Shown here in pieces: positions 36,777 to 45,682 of a stretch of 64,000 nucleotides of DNA. A program made the translations under genes and the position numbers. Every line of letters begins with the position of its first letter. Positions within the stretch are counted from its first letter, which is position 1. The notes below the pieces were generated by a model. That model was not told the origin of the DNA. It did no database searches and was given only the letters and a program-made list of their open reading frames with translations. The stretch is from Alphaproteobacteria bacterium (lineage in GTDB: Bacteria > Pseudomonadota > Alphaproteobacteria > Rhizobiales > Hyphomicrobiaceae). The stretch spans positions 1-64,000 of the forward strand of contig JAHJQI010000077.1 in assembly GCA_018819265.1 (NCBI GenBank). Reading direction: 5' to 3'.

Positions 36777-37990
36777 GAGTCCAGCTCCGCCAAATATTTG
36801 TCGATCACGTCCAAGGTCTTTCGACTGGACGACAACGCCTCGCCTTCAGCCTTGTCGCCGTCCACTTCTGGGGCCGTTCGTGCCGGAGCCGGCTGATGAG
36901 GCTCTCCGCTGGCGATCCCAGCAGCGCCCGCGTTGTTCCCTATCGACTCGATCAGGCGGTTCGCCGCCTCGGCCAATTCGCGCTCACGCTTTTCGAGGCG
37001 CGACGTGTTGACACCGGCAAGTGCGGCGACGCCGGCCTCGAAGTCATCGGTCAGTATGAGTGTCGCGGCCGCATAGACCCCGGAAGCATCGACGTCCGCT
37101 GCGCCAACGGGAGGAAGTGCCGACAACTCGTCGAGTGCCAGCCTGGCCGTAGCCATGTGGCCGAGCGCCAGACTTTCCTTGATGACACCGGTCAGCAGTG
37201 CGTGCTGCTTATCGATCGCGAGCAGCGACAGAACGTTCTTGAAGAATTTTGCGCGCGGGGCGGAACTGCCATAGTCATGCGCCGCGAGAACGTCGCCGAT
37301 TTGCGATATCAAGCCATCCGCATAAAGCGAGTTCGGGAACCTTCGAAGATAACGCAAAGTCAGCGCTTCGAAGCGCTTGAGCTCTCCCATCGACGCCAGT
37401 GCCGGCACATGCCTGCGAAGGGAGGCTTCCTCGACGATGGTGCCTGGCGACAGCAGACACGCTTCATCGAGGAGCGCGTAAGCTTCGTTTGAGTTTCCGG
37501 CCCCGCTGAGCAGCGCCTTGACCAGCGCAACGTGCCCGCCCAGGCTCCGCTCCAGCTTGCGGTGGTCGATGTCCTTGAAGTACTTGTGCGCGTCCGCCTT
37601 GCGGCCTTCCGCGAACGCGAGGGTCGCAGCCCCCAGCGGCATGTCGGGCTGCGCCAGCAGCTTTGCCTCAACCAGTTTCTTCAGGATGTCGGGTGGACCT
37701 CCGCTCAGCACCAATTTTATGACAGCCCGTGCGTTGCGAGCATTGTCGATCCACACTGACGTACTCGCCGACAGTAACGTGTTGCTCGTTGCAACGAGCC
37801 GCGCCTGGAGGCTCGCGAATGCGGCGCGGTCGCCATGGACGATCTTGTTTTGCTCGGCGCTGAGCGAGCGGACCAGTTGATAGGGTTCGGCCGGCGCATT
37901 TTTGCTGACCGCCAAGGAAGGTAAGGGGAGGCCAATGCACATGGCGAGCAGAATGCCGGGACGCCAGAAGCTTGCCGGGCAACCGATCAT
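36773..37990 (-). CDS. motC: MotC, periplasmic motility protein (405 aa)
   Basis: Rhizobial motor protein that in Sinorhizobium binds the periplasmic part of MotB and is needed for flagellar rotation. An N-terminal signal (PGILLAMCIGLPLPSLAVS) precedes PYQLVRSLSAEQNKIVHGDRAAFASLQ, a segment typical of MotC, and an alpha-helical TPR-like body. Length is normal. It overlaps motB upstream (ATGA) and fliK downstream (ATGA). MotE, its chaperone in Sinorhizobium, is encoded at about 44.9-45.5 kb. Confidence 0.9.
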   Translation of the reverse strand: MIGCPASFWRPGILLAMCIGLPLPSLAVSKNAPAEPYQLVRSLSAEQNKIVHGDRAAFASLQARLVATSNTLLSASTSVWIDNARNARAVIKLVLSGGPPDILKKLVEAKLLAQPDMPLGAATLAFAEGRKADAHKYFKDIDHRKLERSLGGHVALVKALLSGAGNSNEAYALLDEACLLSPGTIVEEASLRRHVPALASMGELKRFEALTLRYLRRFPNSLYADGLISQIGDVLAAHDYGSSAPRAKFFKNVLSLLAIDKQHALLTGVIKESLALGHMATARLALDELSALPPVGAADVDASGVYAAATLILTDDFEAGVAALAGVNTSRLEKRERELAEAANRLIESIGNNAGAAGIASGEPHQPAPARTAPEVDGDKAEGEALSSSRKTLDVIDKYLAELDS

Positions 37991-39132
37991 TTCGACCCCT
38001 TGCGCAGCAGCACTTCAATTCTTCGGTTAACCGCTGCGTCGGGTGCATTCCCGTCCCTGAGCATGCGGTCCGCGTATCCCTCGATTCGGTCGAACCGCTT
38101 CTCGTCGACACCGGCGAGCATGAGCGCGTTGTAGGCGGTGTAGGCGCGCGCCATCGACAATCGCCAATTGTCGTTGTCGCTGGTTCGAAACGGCCTTCCA
38201 TCGGTATGGCCGCGCAGCACGATCGGCCCGTCCATCGATTTCAGTATCCCGCCGATCTTCGCCATCAATTCGCTCATGCGCGTTTCCGGTTCGGCGGATG
38301 CGGTCGCAAACATCTCGAAATCCGACTTGTCCGTAAGACTGATAAGAATGCCCTCAGGCACGACGGTTACCTCGACGTTGGGAAGCTCGCTGGCCTCGAC
38401 GCCGCCGATTGCCTTCCTGAGCTCTTCGGCAAAGGTCCGGGCTTCCTCATTCACTGCTTCGCTGGTCGACTGCGGTTCATGCTGCAGCGAACCGGCTGCC
38501 GACGGCACATCGGCGGCATGTTGCTTATCGGCCTGGTCCGCAGGCTCGGGCGGGTCGGGCTTCGGCTTCGGCTCGTTCGAAATGGTATCATTGGCCATCG
38601 CCAGGGTTTCGCTGCGAAAGACCGGATCGAACGGATCGCGGAACGCCTCGCCTTTGTCGATTGCAGGCCCGCCTCCCTTTGCTTGCGTTTCCGCGCTCAG
38701 GCCGATGCCGCCGGGCTCCACTTTCTCCGATAGCCTGCGGATAGCATCATAGGGATCGGAAAAAAGCGGGCGGGCGATCTTCTCTGGTCCGCCATCGAGC
38801 GTCCCGGGATCCTCGCCGCTACTGTTTGCGCGTCCCTCGGGCTCTTGGTTCACCGTCTCCTTGTCGACAATGACCTCGCCATCGACAGCGCGGATTCCCT
38901 TCTGGAGCGGCTGGATGTCGGTCAGTTCGATGGGATTGAAATAAGTCGCTATCTGCTTCTTGGTGGCAAGATCGGTGGCGTTCGTCAGCCATAGAACCAG
39001 GAACAGCGCCATCATTGCGGTCATGAAGTCGGCAAAGGCGATCTTCCAGGCCGTGCTGCCGTGACCATCGTCATGACCGTGCCCCCGACGGCGAACGATT
39101 ATGATCTCGCTTGCGGCGACATCCTCGCTCAT
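37987..39132 (-). CDS. motB: MotB, stator protein (381 aa)
   Basis: Inner-membrane stator subunit anchoring the MotA ring to peptidoglycan. A charged N-terminus (IIIVRRRGHGHDDGHG) is followed by one TM helix, KIAFADFMTAMMALFLVLWLT, with the proton-binding Asp in FADFMTA. A long periplasmic linker leads to a C-terminal OmpA-like domain (IVLRGHTDGRPFRTSDNDNWRLSMARA). The linker is longer than in enteric MotB, as expected for the MotC-binding rhizobial type. It overlaps the FliH-like gene and motC by ATGA. motA is 12 kb away. Confidence 0.95.
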   Translation of the reverse strand: MSEDVAASEIIIVRRRGHGHDDGHGSTAWKIAFADFMTAMMALFLVLWLTNATDLATKKQIATYFNPIELTDIQPLQKGIRAVDGEVIVDKETVNQEPEGRANSSGEDPGTLDGGPEKIARPLFSDPYDAIRRLSEKVEPGGIGLSAETQAKGGGPAIDKGEAFRDPFDPVFRSETLAMANDTISNEPKPKPDPPEPADQADKQHAADVPSAAGSLQHEPQSTSEAVNEEARTFAEELRKAIGGVEASELPNVEVTVVPEGILISLTDKSDFEMFATASAEPETRMSELMAKIGGILKSMDGPIVLRGHTDGRPFRTSDNDNWRLSMARAYTAYNALMLAGVDEKRFDRIEGYADRMLRDGNAPDAAVNRRIEVLLRKGSK

Positions 39133-39758
39133 GCCGAAGCCTCCGTAACGCGCTTCACCCAGTTGCCGATCTGGGTGCGAAAGAGGCTCGTGTCGACTTC
39201 AGCCGTGAGTTCGGTATCGTTCTCGTCGGCCGTCGCCGTGACCTGCCAGCGTTCGGGGAGCCGTTGCTGCAATGCGCCGATCAGCGCGGCAGGACCCGTC
39301 ACGCGCAGATGGACATGACCGGTATCCCGATTCATTGCCATGATGTTTTCTGCCAGATCGTCGATCGCCAAGGCTCGCAACTGCGTGTCGATGAAGGGAA
39401 GGACGCTGCGCGCAGCATCGCGTGCCAGATCCTCCCTGATCCTGCCGATCGCCTGGGTAAGATCTTCGACGAGCCGGGCTCCGCACTTTTCCGCAAATTC
39501 GAACTCCGCGGCGGCGAGTCGAGTATGCATCTCCTCGTCGCGTTGGCTGAGGACGACCTCGAACTGCGCGGTCGCTGCCTGATAGCCTGCCTCATAGCCG
39601 TCATCATGGGAACGCTGCAGATTGGCTTCGGTCAGTATGTTGACCGCCCTCGCCGCCGGCTTCGGATGCGCCTCGTCGATCGCCCATGCAAATGCATTGC
39701 CGCTTTCAGCCGCGGAATCGAATTCCTCGAGAACCATGAAGGCGGGTGTAAACCTCAT
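39129..39758 (-). CDS. FliH-like flagellar export protein (209 aa)
   Basis: The chain has an alpha-helical, Glu/Ala-rich middle (YEAGYQAATAQFEVVLSQRDEEMHTRLAAAEFEFAE) and a C-terminal alpha/beta part with HVHLRVTGPAALIGALQQRLPERW, the general pattern of FliH/HrpE, the negative regulator and stalk of the FliI ATPase. No other FliH candidate is seen in the window. The ATG at 39758 overlaps the fliF stop (ATGA), favouring it over an in-frame codon at 39782. Similarity is of pattern rather than strong motif. Confidence 0.65.
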   Translation of the reverse strand: MRFTPAFMVLEEFDSAAESGNAFAWAIDEAHPKPAARAVNILTEANLQRSHDDGYEAGYQAATAQFEVVLSQRDEEMHTRLAAAEFEFAEKCGARLVEDLTQAIGRIREDLARDAARSVLPFIDTQLRALAIDDLAENIMAMNRDTGHVHLRVTGPAALIGALQQRLPERWQVTATADENDTELTAEVDTSLFRTQIGNWVKRVTEASA

Positions 39759-41389
39759 GTCGCAACCTCCTTCCTGATCCACTGCTTGAGGACTTCCACG
39801 ATCTGCTCTTCCTCGATTTCAACGAGCTTTTCGAGCCGGTCCTTGGGTGACAGCGACCGGGCTGACTCCGGACCAGGAAGGTGGGCAAGGCCGCCCTTGA
39901 CTGCCGCTCCCTCGCCATTCGCCAGCATGGGCGCCTGCGAATTCTCGTTGCCGCTGTCGAGCGCGACCGGCTGCGGCACCTGCGAGAGGGCAGCCACAGC
40001 CGGCCTCAGCCCAAACCACACCACCATGGCGACGACTGCGAGCGCGGCGAGGGCATTGATAATCGTGCCGATGTTGCGAAGCAGATGGTCGAGGATCGAA
40101 AGGTCGGAGATCGGCTGAAGGCCCTCGGCGCCGTCGAGGAAGTCGATCGCCGAGATCTGTATCCTGTCGCCGCGCTCTTCCTTGACGCCGGTCGCCGCAG
40201 ATACGATTCTGGAAAGCTCCTCGAGCCGCAACGAAACCTGCTCTTCGCTCGGAGTGCCGCCGAGGCTTTCCGCGAGCCGCTTCTTGTTGACGATAACCGC
40301 CATCGTCAGCGACTCGACGCGATATCCGTTGCTCTCCGTCTGGATCCGGCGCGAATTGAGCTCATAGTTGGTCATCTCCTCGCGGCGCTCCTCCTGCCTG
40401 CGGCTCTGATCCCCATTCGCGTTGTCGCCGTCCTCGGCGGGAATATTCTGCTCGACGCCGACTGCCGGATTGGAGGCCTTGTTTTCCGTCTTGCCTTCCT
40501 CGCGAACGACCTTGACCGAGCGCTCGACCCGCGATTCGGGATCAAACGTCTGTTCGTTCGTCTGCTTCTTGTCGGTGTTCAGGCGGACCGCGACGCTGAT
40601 CTGGTAGTTGCCGAAGCCGAGGTAGGGTGCCAGCGTATTGCCGGCCGCCTCTTCGAGCTGATTGCTCATGGTCTTTTCGAGTTCGAGCATGTTGCCTGGC
40701 GCCGCTGTCGAAGCGTCGCCGGCAGCAGCCAGAACAGAACCCTCGGTGCTGAGCACCGACACCTGATCGAGCGACATCCCCGGCACGGCGGCAGCCACGA
40801 GGTGGCGAATGGCCTGGGTCCCGTGAAATACACTCGTTGGTCCGGCGAGCCTGACGACGACGGAAGCCGAAGGCGGACGCTGTTTGCGACGAAAGGAACC
40901 GGGATCGGGCAAAACGAGATGCACGCGGGCGGCCTGGATGCCAGCCATCGACTGGACGGTTCGCGAGATTTCACCCTCGAGCGCCCGGACCCGCGTGACC
41001 TCCTGCATGAACGAGGTCAGCCCCATCGATCCCAGCTGATCGAACAGCTCATAGCCGCTCGATGCACTGCTCGGGAGGCCCTGCTGCGCAAGCAGCATGC
41101 GGGCGCGGGCAGTGGTGCCGTACTGCACGAAAATGCTCTTACCTTCGGCGCTGACATCGAACTGGACGCCGGCCCTTTCAAGAGCCGCCGAAATGCGGCC
41201 GACGTCCTGGGTCTCCAATCCGCTGTAGAGGACCTCCATGGTCGGCCGGCTCAGATAGTAAGCGCTGCCGCCCACGGCGAGGATGACGGCAAGCCCGATC
41301 GCCGCGAGCGCGCCGAGGCGGCGTGCGCCGAGTTGCTGTATGCTGCCGAGTAGCAGCGAAAACTGCTCTTGCCCTATTGCCGAAGACAC
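39755..41389 (-). CDS. fliF: FliF, flagellar MS-ring protein (544 aa)
   Basis: Inner-membrane ring, the first structure assembled. TM1 is at about 21-42, and the YscJ-like domain has MEVLYSGLETQDVGRISAALERAGVQF. The FliF-type middle has VARVHLVLPDPGSF-like sequence (AARVHLVLPDP) and FDPESRVERSVKVVREEGKTENK. TM2 is near 435-460, followed by a FliG-binding C-terminus rich in acidic residues. It starts at a GTG at 41389, preceded by GGAG. It lies 148 bp downstream of the flagellin stop, with a terminator hairpin between, so it has its own promoter in 41390-41474. Confidence 0.95.
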   Translation of the reverse strand: MSSAIGQEQFSLLLGSIQQLGARRLGALAAIGLAVILAVGGSAYYLSRPTMEVLYSGLETQDVGRISAALERAGVQFDVSAEGKSIFVQYGTTARARMLLAQQGLPSSASSGYELFDQLGSMGLTSFMQEVTRVRALEGEISRTVQSMAGIQAARVHLVLPDPGSFRRKQRPPSASVVVRLAGPTSVFHGTQAIRHLVAAAVPGMSLDQVSVLSTEGSVLAAAGDASTAAPGNMLELEKTMSNQLEEAAGNTLAPYLGFGNYQISVAVRLNTDKKQTNEQTFDPESRVERSVKVVREEGKTENKASNPAVGVEQNIPAEDGDNANGDQSRRQEERREEMTNYELNSRRIQTESNGYRVESLTMAVIVNKKRLAESLGGTPSEEQVSLRLEELSRIVSAATGVKEERGDRIQISAIDFLDGAEGLQPISDLSILDHLLRNIGTIINALAALAVVAMVVWFGLRPAVAALSQVPQPVALDSGNENSQAPMLANGEGAAVKGGLAHLPGPESARSLSPKDRLEKLVEIEEEQIVEVLKQWIRKEVAT

Positions 41390-41474
41390 GCATCAAAGCT
41401 CCAAGTTGAATCAGAGCCCAACGTCGTTGATTTAGCTTGTGCGAGAATGGTCTTGGCAGATCAGAATGCGAGTT

Positions 41475-41502
41475 GAGACACGCCCGTAGCCGGGCGTGTC
41501 TC
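41475..41502 (-). terminator. Hairpin terminator behind the flagellin gene
   Basis: A perfect 12-bp stem, GAGACACGCCCG and CGGGCGTGTCTC, encloses a 4-base loop, flanked by AGAAT and ATTCT that extend pairing across a bulge. It lies 35 bp beyond the flagellin stop and before fliF. No long T-run follows, but stem strength and position fit a terminator or mRNA stabiliser for the abundant flagellin transcript. Confidence 0.7.
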
Positions 41503-41537
41503 ATTCTGCGTTGTAGTGGCTAACCTTGAATTGAAGT

Positions 41538-42581
41538 TTAGCGGAACAGCGACAGGATGTTTTGAGCCGACGAGTTGGCGATCGACAGCGACTGGATGCC
41601 AAGCTGCTGTTGAACCTGCAGAGCCTGCAGGCGCGTCGACTCTTCGTTCATGTCCGCGTCGACAAGCGACGAAATTCCACGGTCAATGGAATCCATCAAC
41701 GCACCGACGAAATCCTTCTGCAGGTCAATGCGCTTTTTGGCCGAGCCGAGATCAGTCGCGGAGGTCGTCATGTCCTGAATGGCGCGATCGGCAGCCGAGA
41801 TGTAGTCGTCGAGTTCGGCGTCGGTTGCTGTGCTGATGTCGATTTCCGACGTTCCATCGTAGGATGCGAGCACGATCGAACCGGTATCGGTTCCGGCAAC
41901 GATGCCGCCGGCAACAGCCGTTGCTTCTAGAGAGGCTGTTGCTTCTGCCGCAGTATAGCGCTGCGAACCGAGAATGCCGAGCTGGCCTTCGGTTGCCGCG
42001 CCGCTGCCGGCTGCGCCGCCCTGTCCGTCGGTGTTCGAGTTGAACAGGTAGGTGTTTGATACGTCGATCGAAATCGTACCGACCGAGACGGCGTTGTTCG
42101 TGCGCGTGAATGAGGCGACAACCTCCTCGGAGTCGGCATACGTGTAGGTGCCGGCGCCGTCCTGGCCATTGTCGACCGAAAGCCAGTTTTCGCCGGTGAA
42201 CGATGACGAGCTGGCGATCGAGCGGAGCTGATCCTGGAGCGCGTCGATCTCGCTTTGCACCTTGACCCGGTCGACACCAGGCTCGCGGGCGGCCACGAGC
42301 TTCGCCTTCATTTCGTCAGCGACATCGATGGCGCTGTTGATGGCGGTGTAGGCGACGTCGACCGTTGCGGCACCGAGACCCAGCGCATCGTTCACCGTCG
42401 ACAAAGAGCGGTTGTCCGAGCGCATCGTCGTTGCCATGGACCAGTAGGCGGCGTTGTCTTGAGCTTCACCAACGCGAAGACCCGTCGCGATCCTCTGCTG
42501 GGTCTCGAGCATGTTCTTGTTGGTCTGGTTGAGCGATTGCAGCGCGGTCATCGCCGCGACGTTCGTATTTATGCTGTTCAT
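41538..42581 (-). CDS. fla: Flagellin (347 aa)
   Basis: Filament subunit exported through the flagellar channel. The conserved N-terminal helices (MNSINTNVAAMTALQSLNQTNKNMLETQQRIATGLRV) and C-terminal helices (DRGISSLVDADMNEESTRLQALQVQQQLGIQSLSIANSSAQNILSLFR) frame a variable, Gly/Ser/Thr-rich middle that forms the outer surface. Length is typical of rhizobial flagellins. It is the only flagellin in the window; Rhizobiales often carry two to four. It stands alone between fliP and fliF with leader hairpin and terminator, and flbT and flaF occur 21 kb away. Confidence 0.95.
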   Translation of the reverse strand: MNSINTNVAAMTALQSLNQTNKNMLETQQRIATGLRVGEAQDNAAYWSMATTMRSDNRSLSTVNDALGLGAATVDVAYTAINSAIDVADEMKAKLVAAREPGVDRVKVQSEIDALQDQLRSIASSSSFTGENWLSVDNGQDGAGTYTYADSEEVVASFTRTNNAVSVGTISIDVSNTYLFNSNTDGQGGAAGSGAATEGQLGILGSQRYTAAEATASLEATAVAGGIVAGTDTGSIVLASYDGTSEIDISTATDAELDDYISAADRAIQDMTTSATDLGSAKKRIDLQKDFVGALMDSIDRGISSLVDADMNEESTRLQALQVQQQLGIQSLSIANSSAQNILSLFR

Positions 42582-42622
42582 GGAGAATGTCCCTAGAAAT
42601 TGACTGTCGATTCGATGGGGAC

Positions 42623-42641
42623 ATACCGGTTCGACCGGTAT
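42623..42641 (-). promoter_or_regulatory. Hairpin in the flagellin mRNA leader
   Basis: ATACCGGT and ACCGGTAT form a perfect 8-bp stem with a 3-base loop, ending 42 bp before the flagellin ATG. No T-run follows on the minus strand, so it is unlikely to be the fliP terminator. In Caulobacter, FlbT acts on the 5' leader of flagellin mRNA, and flbT is in this locus. The site is a candidate target or stability element; this is inference. Confidence 0.5.
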
Positions 42642-42661
42642 AGCGGAACGGCATCATGCCT

Positions 42662-42673
42662 TTGGAATTCCAA
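42662..42673. promoter_or_regulatory. 12-bp perfect palindrome upstream of flagellin
   Basis: TTGGAATTCCAA lies 81-92 bp upstream of the flagellin ATG, between fliP and the leader hairpin. Its symmetry suggests an operator for a dimeric regulator near the flagellin promoter. I cannot place -35 and -10 boxes with confidence. Confidence 0.3.
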
Positions 42674-42738
42674 TCCGCTATGAGTTCGCTACCCTAGAGG
42701 TCTTACCCTTTAATTCTGGTAAATTTCGGCCTTCTTCC

Positions 42739-43476
42739 TCATGAGTAGGACCTTACCAAGCTGCCAACCAGGAGATACCAGCCGTCAAGCAGCACGAAGA
42801 ACAGCACCTTGAAGGGCAGCGAAATGGCTGTCGGCGGCAACATCATCATGCCCATCGACATGGTCAAAGTCGCCACTATGAGATCGATTACCAGGAACGG
42901 GAGGACGATCAGGAAGCCGATCTCGAACCCGCGCCTGAGTTCGGAAATCATGAAGGCAGGCAACAGAACGCGCAGTTCGATATCGTCACCGGTCTGTCGC
43001 GATGCAGACAGGCCCGCAAGCTCCTCGAACAGCCGAACATCCTTGTCGCGGACATGCTGCGTCATGAACTTCTTGAATGGCGCCGAGATGCGCTCAAAGG
43101 CTTGTTCCTCGCCGATCTTCTCCTCGATGAGCGGCTTGACCCCGGCCTGCCACGCCTCGTCGAATGTCGGCGCCATGACGTAAAACGTGAGAAACAGCGC
43201 CAGGCTGACCAGCACAAGATTGCCTGGGGTCGTCTGTAGTCCGATGCCGATTCGCAGAAATGACAACGCGATGATGAAGCGCGTAAAGCACGTCACCATG
43301 ATGAGAAGCCCCGGAGCCAGCGAAAGAACCGTCAATAGCGCAACGAGTTGCACGATGCGGCCGCTGGCGCTCGTCGAGCCCTCCGGCAACAGGGCGCCGA
43401 GGTCAGGCAGCTGTGCGGCCGCAGGGAAAGCAGCAGCAAACGTCAGGACCACGGCGAGAACGATCGACCTCGTCAT
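42739..43476 (-). CDS. fliP: FliP, flagellar export gate protein (245 aa)
   Basis: Core subunit of the FliPQR gate. It has a cleavable N-terminal signal (AVVLTFAAAFPAAAQ), TM helices with LSLAPGLLIMVTCFTRFIIALSFLRIGIGLQTTPGN, and the C-terminal FEIGFLIVLPFLVIDLIVATLTMSMGMMMLPP, the strongest FliP signature. The ATG overlaps the fliL stop (ATGA). Last gene of the flgBC-to-fliP transcript. Confidence 0.97.
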   Translation of the reverse strand: MTRSIVLAVVLTFAAAFPAAAQLPDLGALLPEGSTSASGRIVQLVALLTVLSLAPGLLIMVTCFTRFIIALSFLRIGIGLQTTPGNLVLVSLALFLTFYVMAPTFDEAWQAGVKPLIEEKIGEEQAFERISAPFKKFMTQHVRDKDVRLFEELAGLSASRQTGDDIELRVLLPAFMISELRRGFEIGFLIVLPFLVIDLIVATLTMSMGMMMLPPTAISLPFKVLFFVLLDGWYLLVGSLVRSYS

Positions 43477-44051
43477 TCGACGACAAGCCCCTTGATGACG
43501 AGCCGATCGGCTGCTCCATGCGTGCGCACCCGTACGATGTCGGTCAGGTCATCGCTCAGATATTCGAGCCCCTGGGCTCCCTCGATCTGCGCCGCATTGA
43601 CCGTGCGCAGGTAGGCGACGAAATCGTTCGAGACCTCGGCAGCGACCGTCTTCATGTTCTCCTCCGGCTGCCGCTTGAAGATCAAGGAAACCTCCAGCCT
43701 GATCCACGAGGGAGGCCCCTGCGCCAGTGTGGTGACGACGGGATCGATGCTGACGATGAAGGGTTCACCAGCGCCCGCGCCGTGCTCACCTGACTTGGCT
43801 TCCTCGCCGTGCGCGACAGCCTCGGCTTTTCCGCCGTTCACCGCCTGAATATGCCCGTCCGGCTTCCCGGCATGCTGCGTGGGCTCGGCATTCGCCACTG
43901 CGGCCTTGGCTTCGTTGCCCGCCGGGCTGAGGAAATAGAGTTTGAAGCCGATGCCGAAGCCAGCCCCCAGGATGGCCAGCACGAGGAACGGTATGAGGAC
44001 TTTGCCGAGACCGGCTTTCTTTACGTCATCGGCTTTGCCGGCAGCTGCCAT
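43473..44051 (-). CDS. fliL: FliL, basal body-associated stator protein (192 aa)
   Basis: Single-pass membrane protein that surrounds stator units. TM helix at about 16-38 (VLIPFLVLAILGAGFGIGFKLYFL), a His/Glu/Lys-rich linker, then a periplasmic stomatin-like domain (PFIVSIDPVVTTLAQGPPSWIRLEVSLIFKRQP and LTDIVRVRTHGAADRLVIKGLVVE). I start at the ATG at 44051; a GTG six codons upstream is possible. It sits 96 bp after flgH and overlaps fliP. Confidence 0.87.
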   Translation of the reverse strand: MAAAGKADDVKKAGLGKVLIPFLVLAILGAGFGIGFKLYFLSPAGNEAKAAVANAEPTQHAGKPDGHIQAVNGGKAEAVAHGEEAKSGEHGAGAGEPFIVSIDPVVTTLAQGPPSWIRLEVSLIFKRQPEENMKTVAAEVSNDFVAYLRTVNAAQIEGAQGLEYLSDDLTDIVRVRTHGAADRLVIKGLVVE

Positions 44052-44147
44052 TTTCGCAAGTCCCCCCACCTTGTTCGGGCCCGGTCCACCGTTGCCTGCG
44101 GTCGGACCATCAGTTGACCCCTTCGAGGGGCGCTTCGAATTGCCCCG

Positions 44148-44864
44148 TCAGAATGGGCTAACCGCGTCCAGGATCTGGTGCCCCCAGCCCGGCTGTTGCA
44201 CCTCCATCAGACGCCCGCGACCGCCATACGAAATTCGCGCTTCCGCGATCCGCTCGTAGGAGACGGCGTTTTCAGAACTGATGTCCCTGGGATCGACGAG
44301 GCCGGAAACGCTCAGGACGCGCAATTCGTAATTCACCCTCACCTCCTGCGAACCGTTGATGATGAGGCTGCCGTTGGGCAAGACGTCGGTCACTACTGCA
44401 GCAACGACCAGATTGATTTTTTCCGAGCGTTCGATCGCGCCCTTGCCTTTCGATTCAGTATTCGCGGTGATTCCCGACCCGAGCGAACCGGAGCCTGACG
44501 ACGACCAGCCCCGCCAGTTGACGTCGTGGTCGAACTGCAGTCCCAGGTCGTGCTTGGCGTCGCGCGACCGGTCGGACGAGTTGTCCAGCGCCGCCTTGTC
44601 GGAGATCTCAATCCTGACCTTGAGAACGTCACCGATGCGACGGGCCCTTGGATCCTTGAACAGGTCCGCGGAACTGTCCCGCCAGAACGATTGGCTCTGA
44701 TAGCTGGCTTTATGGATTGCCGCGTCCGTCGGCATCTGCAGAACCGGCTGATTGACTCCGGCACCGACCGGGCTCAGCTCCGGCTCGCGACCGATCTCGC
44801 GGGGATTGATCGCGCACCCCGTCAAAAGCTGAAGCGCCAGTAGTGATGCCAGTGCCAGCTTCAT
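44148..44864 (-). CDS. flgH: FlgH, L-ring lipoprotein (238 aa)
   Basis: Outer-membrane ring protein. The signal peptide ends in the lipobox LLTGC, giving a lipidated Cys16. Family motifs include QSFWRDSSADLFKDPRARRIGDVLKVRIEISDKA, VAAVVTDVLPNGSLIINGSQEVRVNYELRVLSVSGLVDPRDIS and RIAEARISYGGRG. Length is normal. The ATG overlaps the motE stop (ATGA). Confidence 0.96.
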   Translation of the reverse strand: MKLALASLLALQLLTGCAINPREIGREPELSPVGAGVNQPVLQMPTDAAIHKASYQSQSFWRDSSADLFKDPRARRIGDVLKVRIEISDKAALDNSSDRSRDAKHDLGLQFDHDVNWRGWSSSGSGSLGSGITANTESKGKGAIERSEKINLVVAAVVTDVLPNGSLIINGSQEVRVNYELRVLSVSGLVDPRDISSENAVSYERIAEARISYGGRGRLMEVQQPGWGHQILDAVSPF

Positions 44865-45523
44865 GTCTTGCCGCCCTTGCCGACCCTGGCGGCTCCCGCG
44901 ATCGTAGCGGCCAGTCTCGCGGCGCGCTCCGGATCCATTTCGTTGAGGATCGAACTTGCCGTTCTGGGCTTCAACTTCATGAGGATGGCCGCCGCCGTTC
45001 TCTCGTCGACAGCGATAAGCTGGGCGGAGGCCGAGTCCGGCCGCATCGCGGCAAAAATGTTGACCAGCGTGTCCGTTCCACGGCTGACGAAGTCATCGCG
45101 CCGGCGAACCCAGTCCTTCAGCTCGGCGAGTTTCTGTTCGAGCGCGGCGGAGCGCTTGGCAACCTGATCGGAAAGCTCCTGCAGTTCCTGCATCTGCTTT
45201 ACCAGCAGGACGTTGGCCGCCTTGTTGGCAACATTGGTGCAGTAGCGCTCTGCGAGCGTTTGCGGTTGCCGGCCCTCACCGACGAACGTGTGCTCCGGCT
45301 CGGCGCCAACCTGCTGCCCCGTGAGGTAGATGAAGAGAACAGCGAAGATCGCCACTAGCGTCCCGACTCTGACGCTAGATTTCCAAGCGTCAGCCCGGAA
45401 CCTTAGCCCGCCTTTCTCACAGGGATGCGCGCCGTCATCGTCCGTGGCGGGGTCATTCGGCAAGAAGGGGCGCGAAAAGCGTATCGGGCCATACGGTTGA
45501 GCGGCCCGACATGCCGGAGGCAT
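44861..45523 (-). CDS. motE: MotE-like motility protein, MotC chaperone candidate (about 220 aa)
   Basis: In Sinorhizobium MotE is a periplasmic chaperone for MotC. Here one TM helix (VGTLVAIFAVLFIYLTG) is followed by a coiled coil (VKQMQELQELSDQVAKRSAALEQKLAELKDWVRRRDDF) and a C-terminal MgtE_N-like repeat (RTAAAILMKLKPRTASSILNEMDPERAARLAATI). The start is uncertain: the frame is open to 45676, with ATGs at 45676, 45646 and 45523. Residues before 45523 look noncoding, so I use 45523; all that is firm is that the TM helix must be included. It overlaps flgH. Confidence 0.8.
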   Translation of the reverse strand: MPPACRAAQPYGPIRFSRPFLPNDPATDDDGAHPCEKGGLRFRADAWKSSVRVGTLVAIFAVLFIYLTGQQVGAEPEHTFVGEGRQPQTLAERYCTNVANKAANVLLVKQMQELQELSDQVAKRSAALEQKLAELKDWVRRRDDFVSRGTDTLVNIFAAMRPDSASAQLIAVDERTAAAILMKLKPRTASSILNEMDPERAARLAATIAGAARVGKGGKT

Positions 45524-45682
45524 GCTTCCAGCATGAAGCCGATGGCCCCGCCACGGACGACCTGAAAGGCGGGCTAGACTTGCCCTTTGTTGGTGCTCTG
45601 GATTCACAATCGTTGAACAACCTTCGCTATTTTGCACGTTTTTCATCCTGCTGCGCTCCTGCAAGCTTCGACCCATTCTGCC

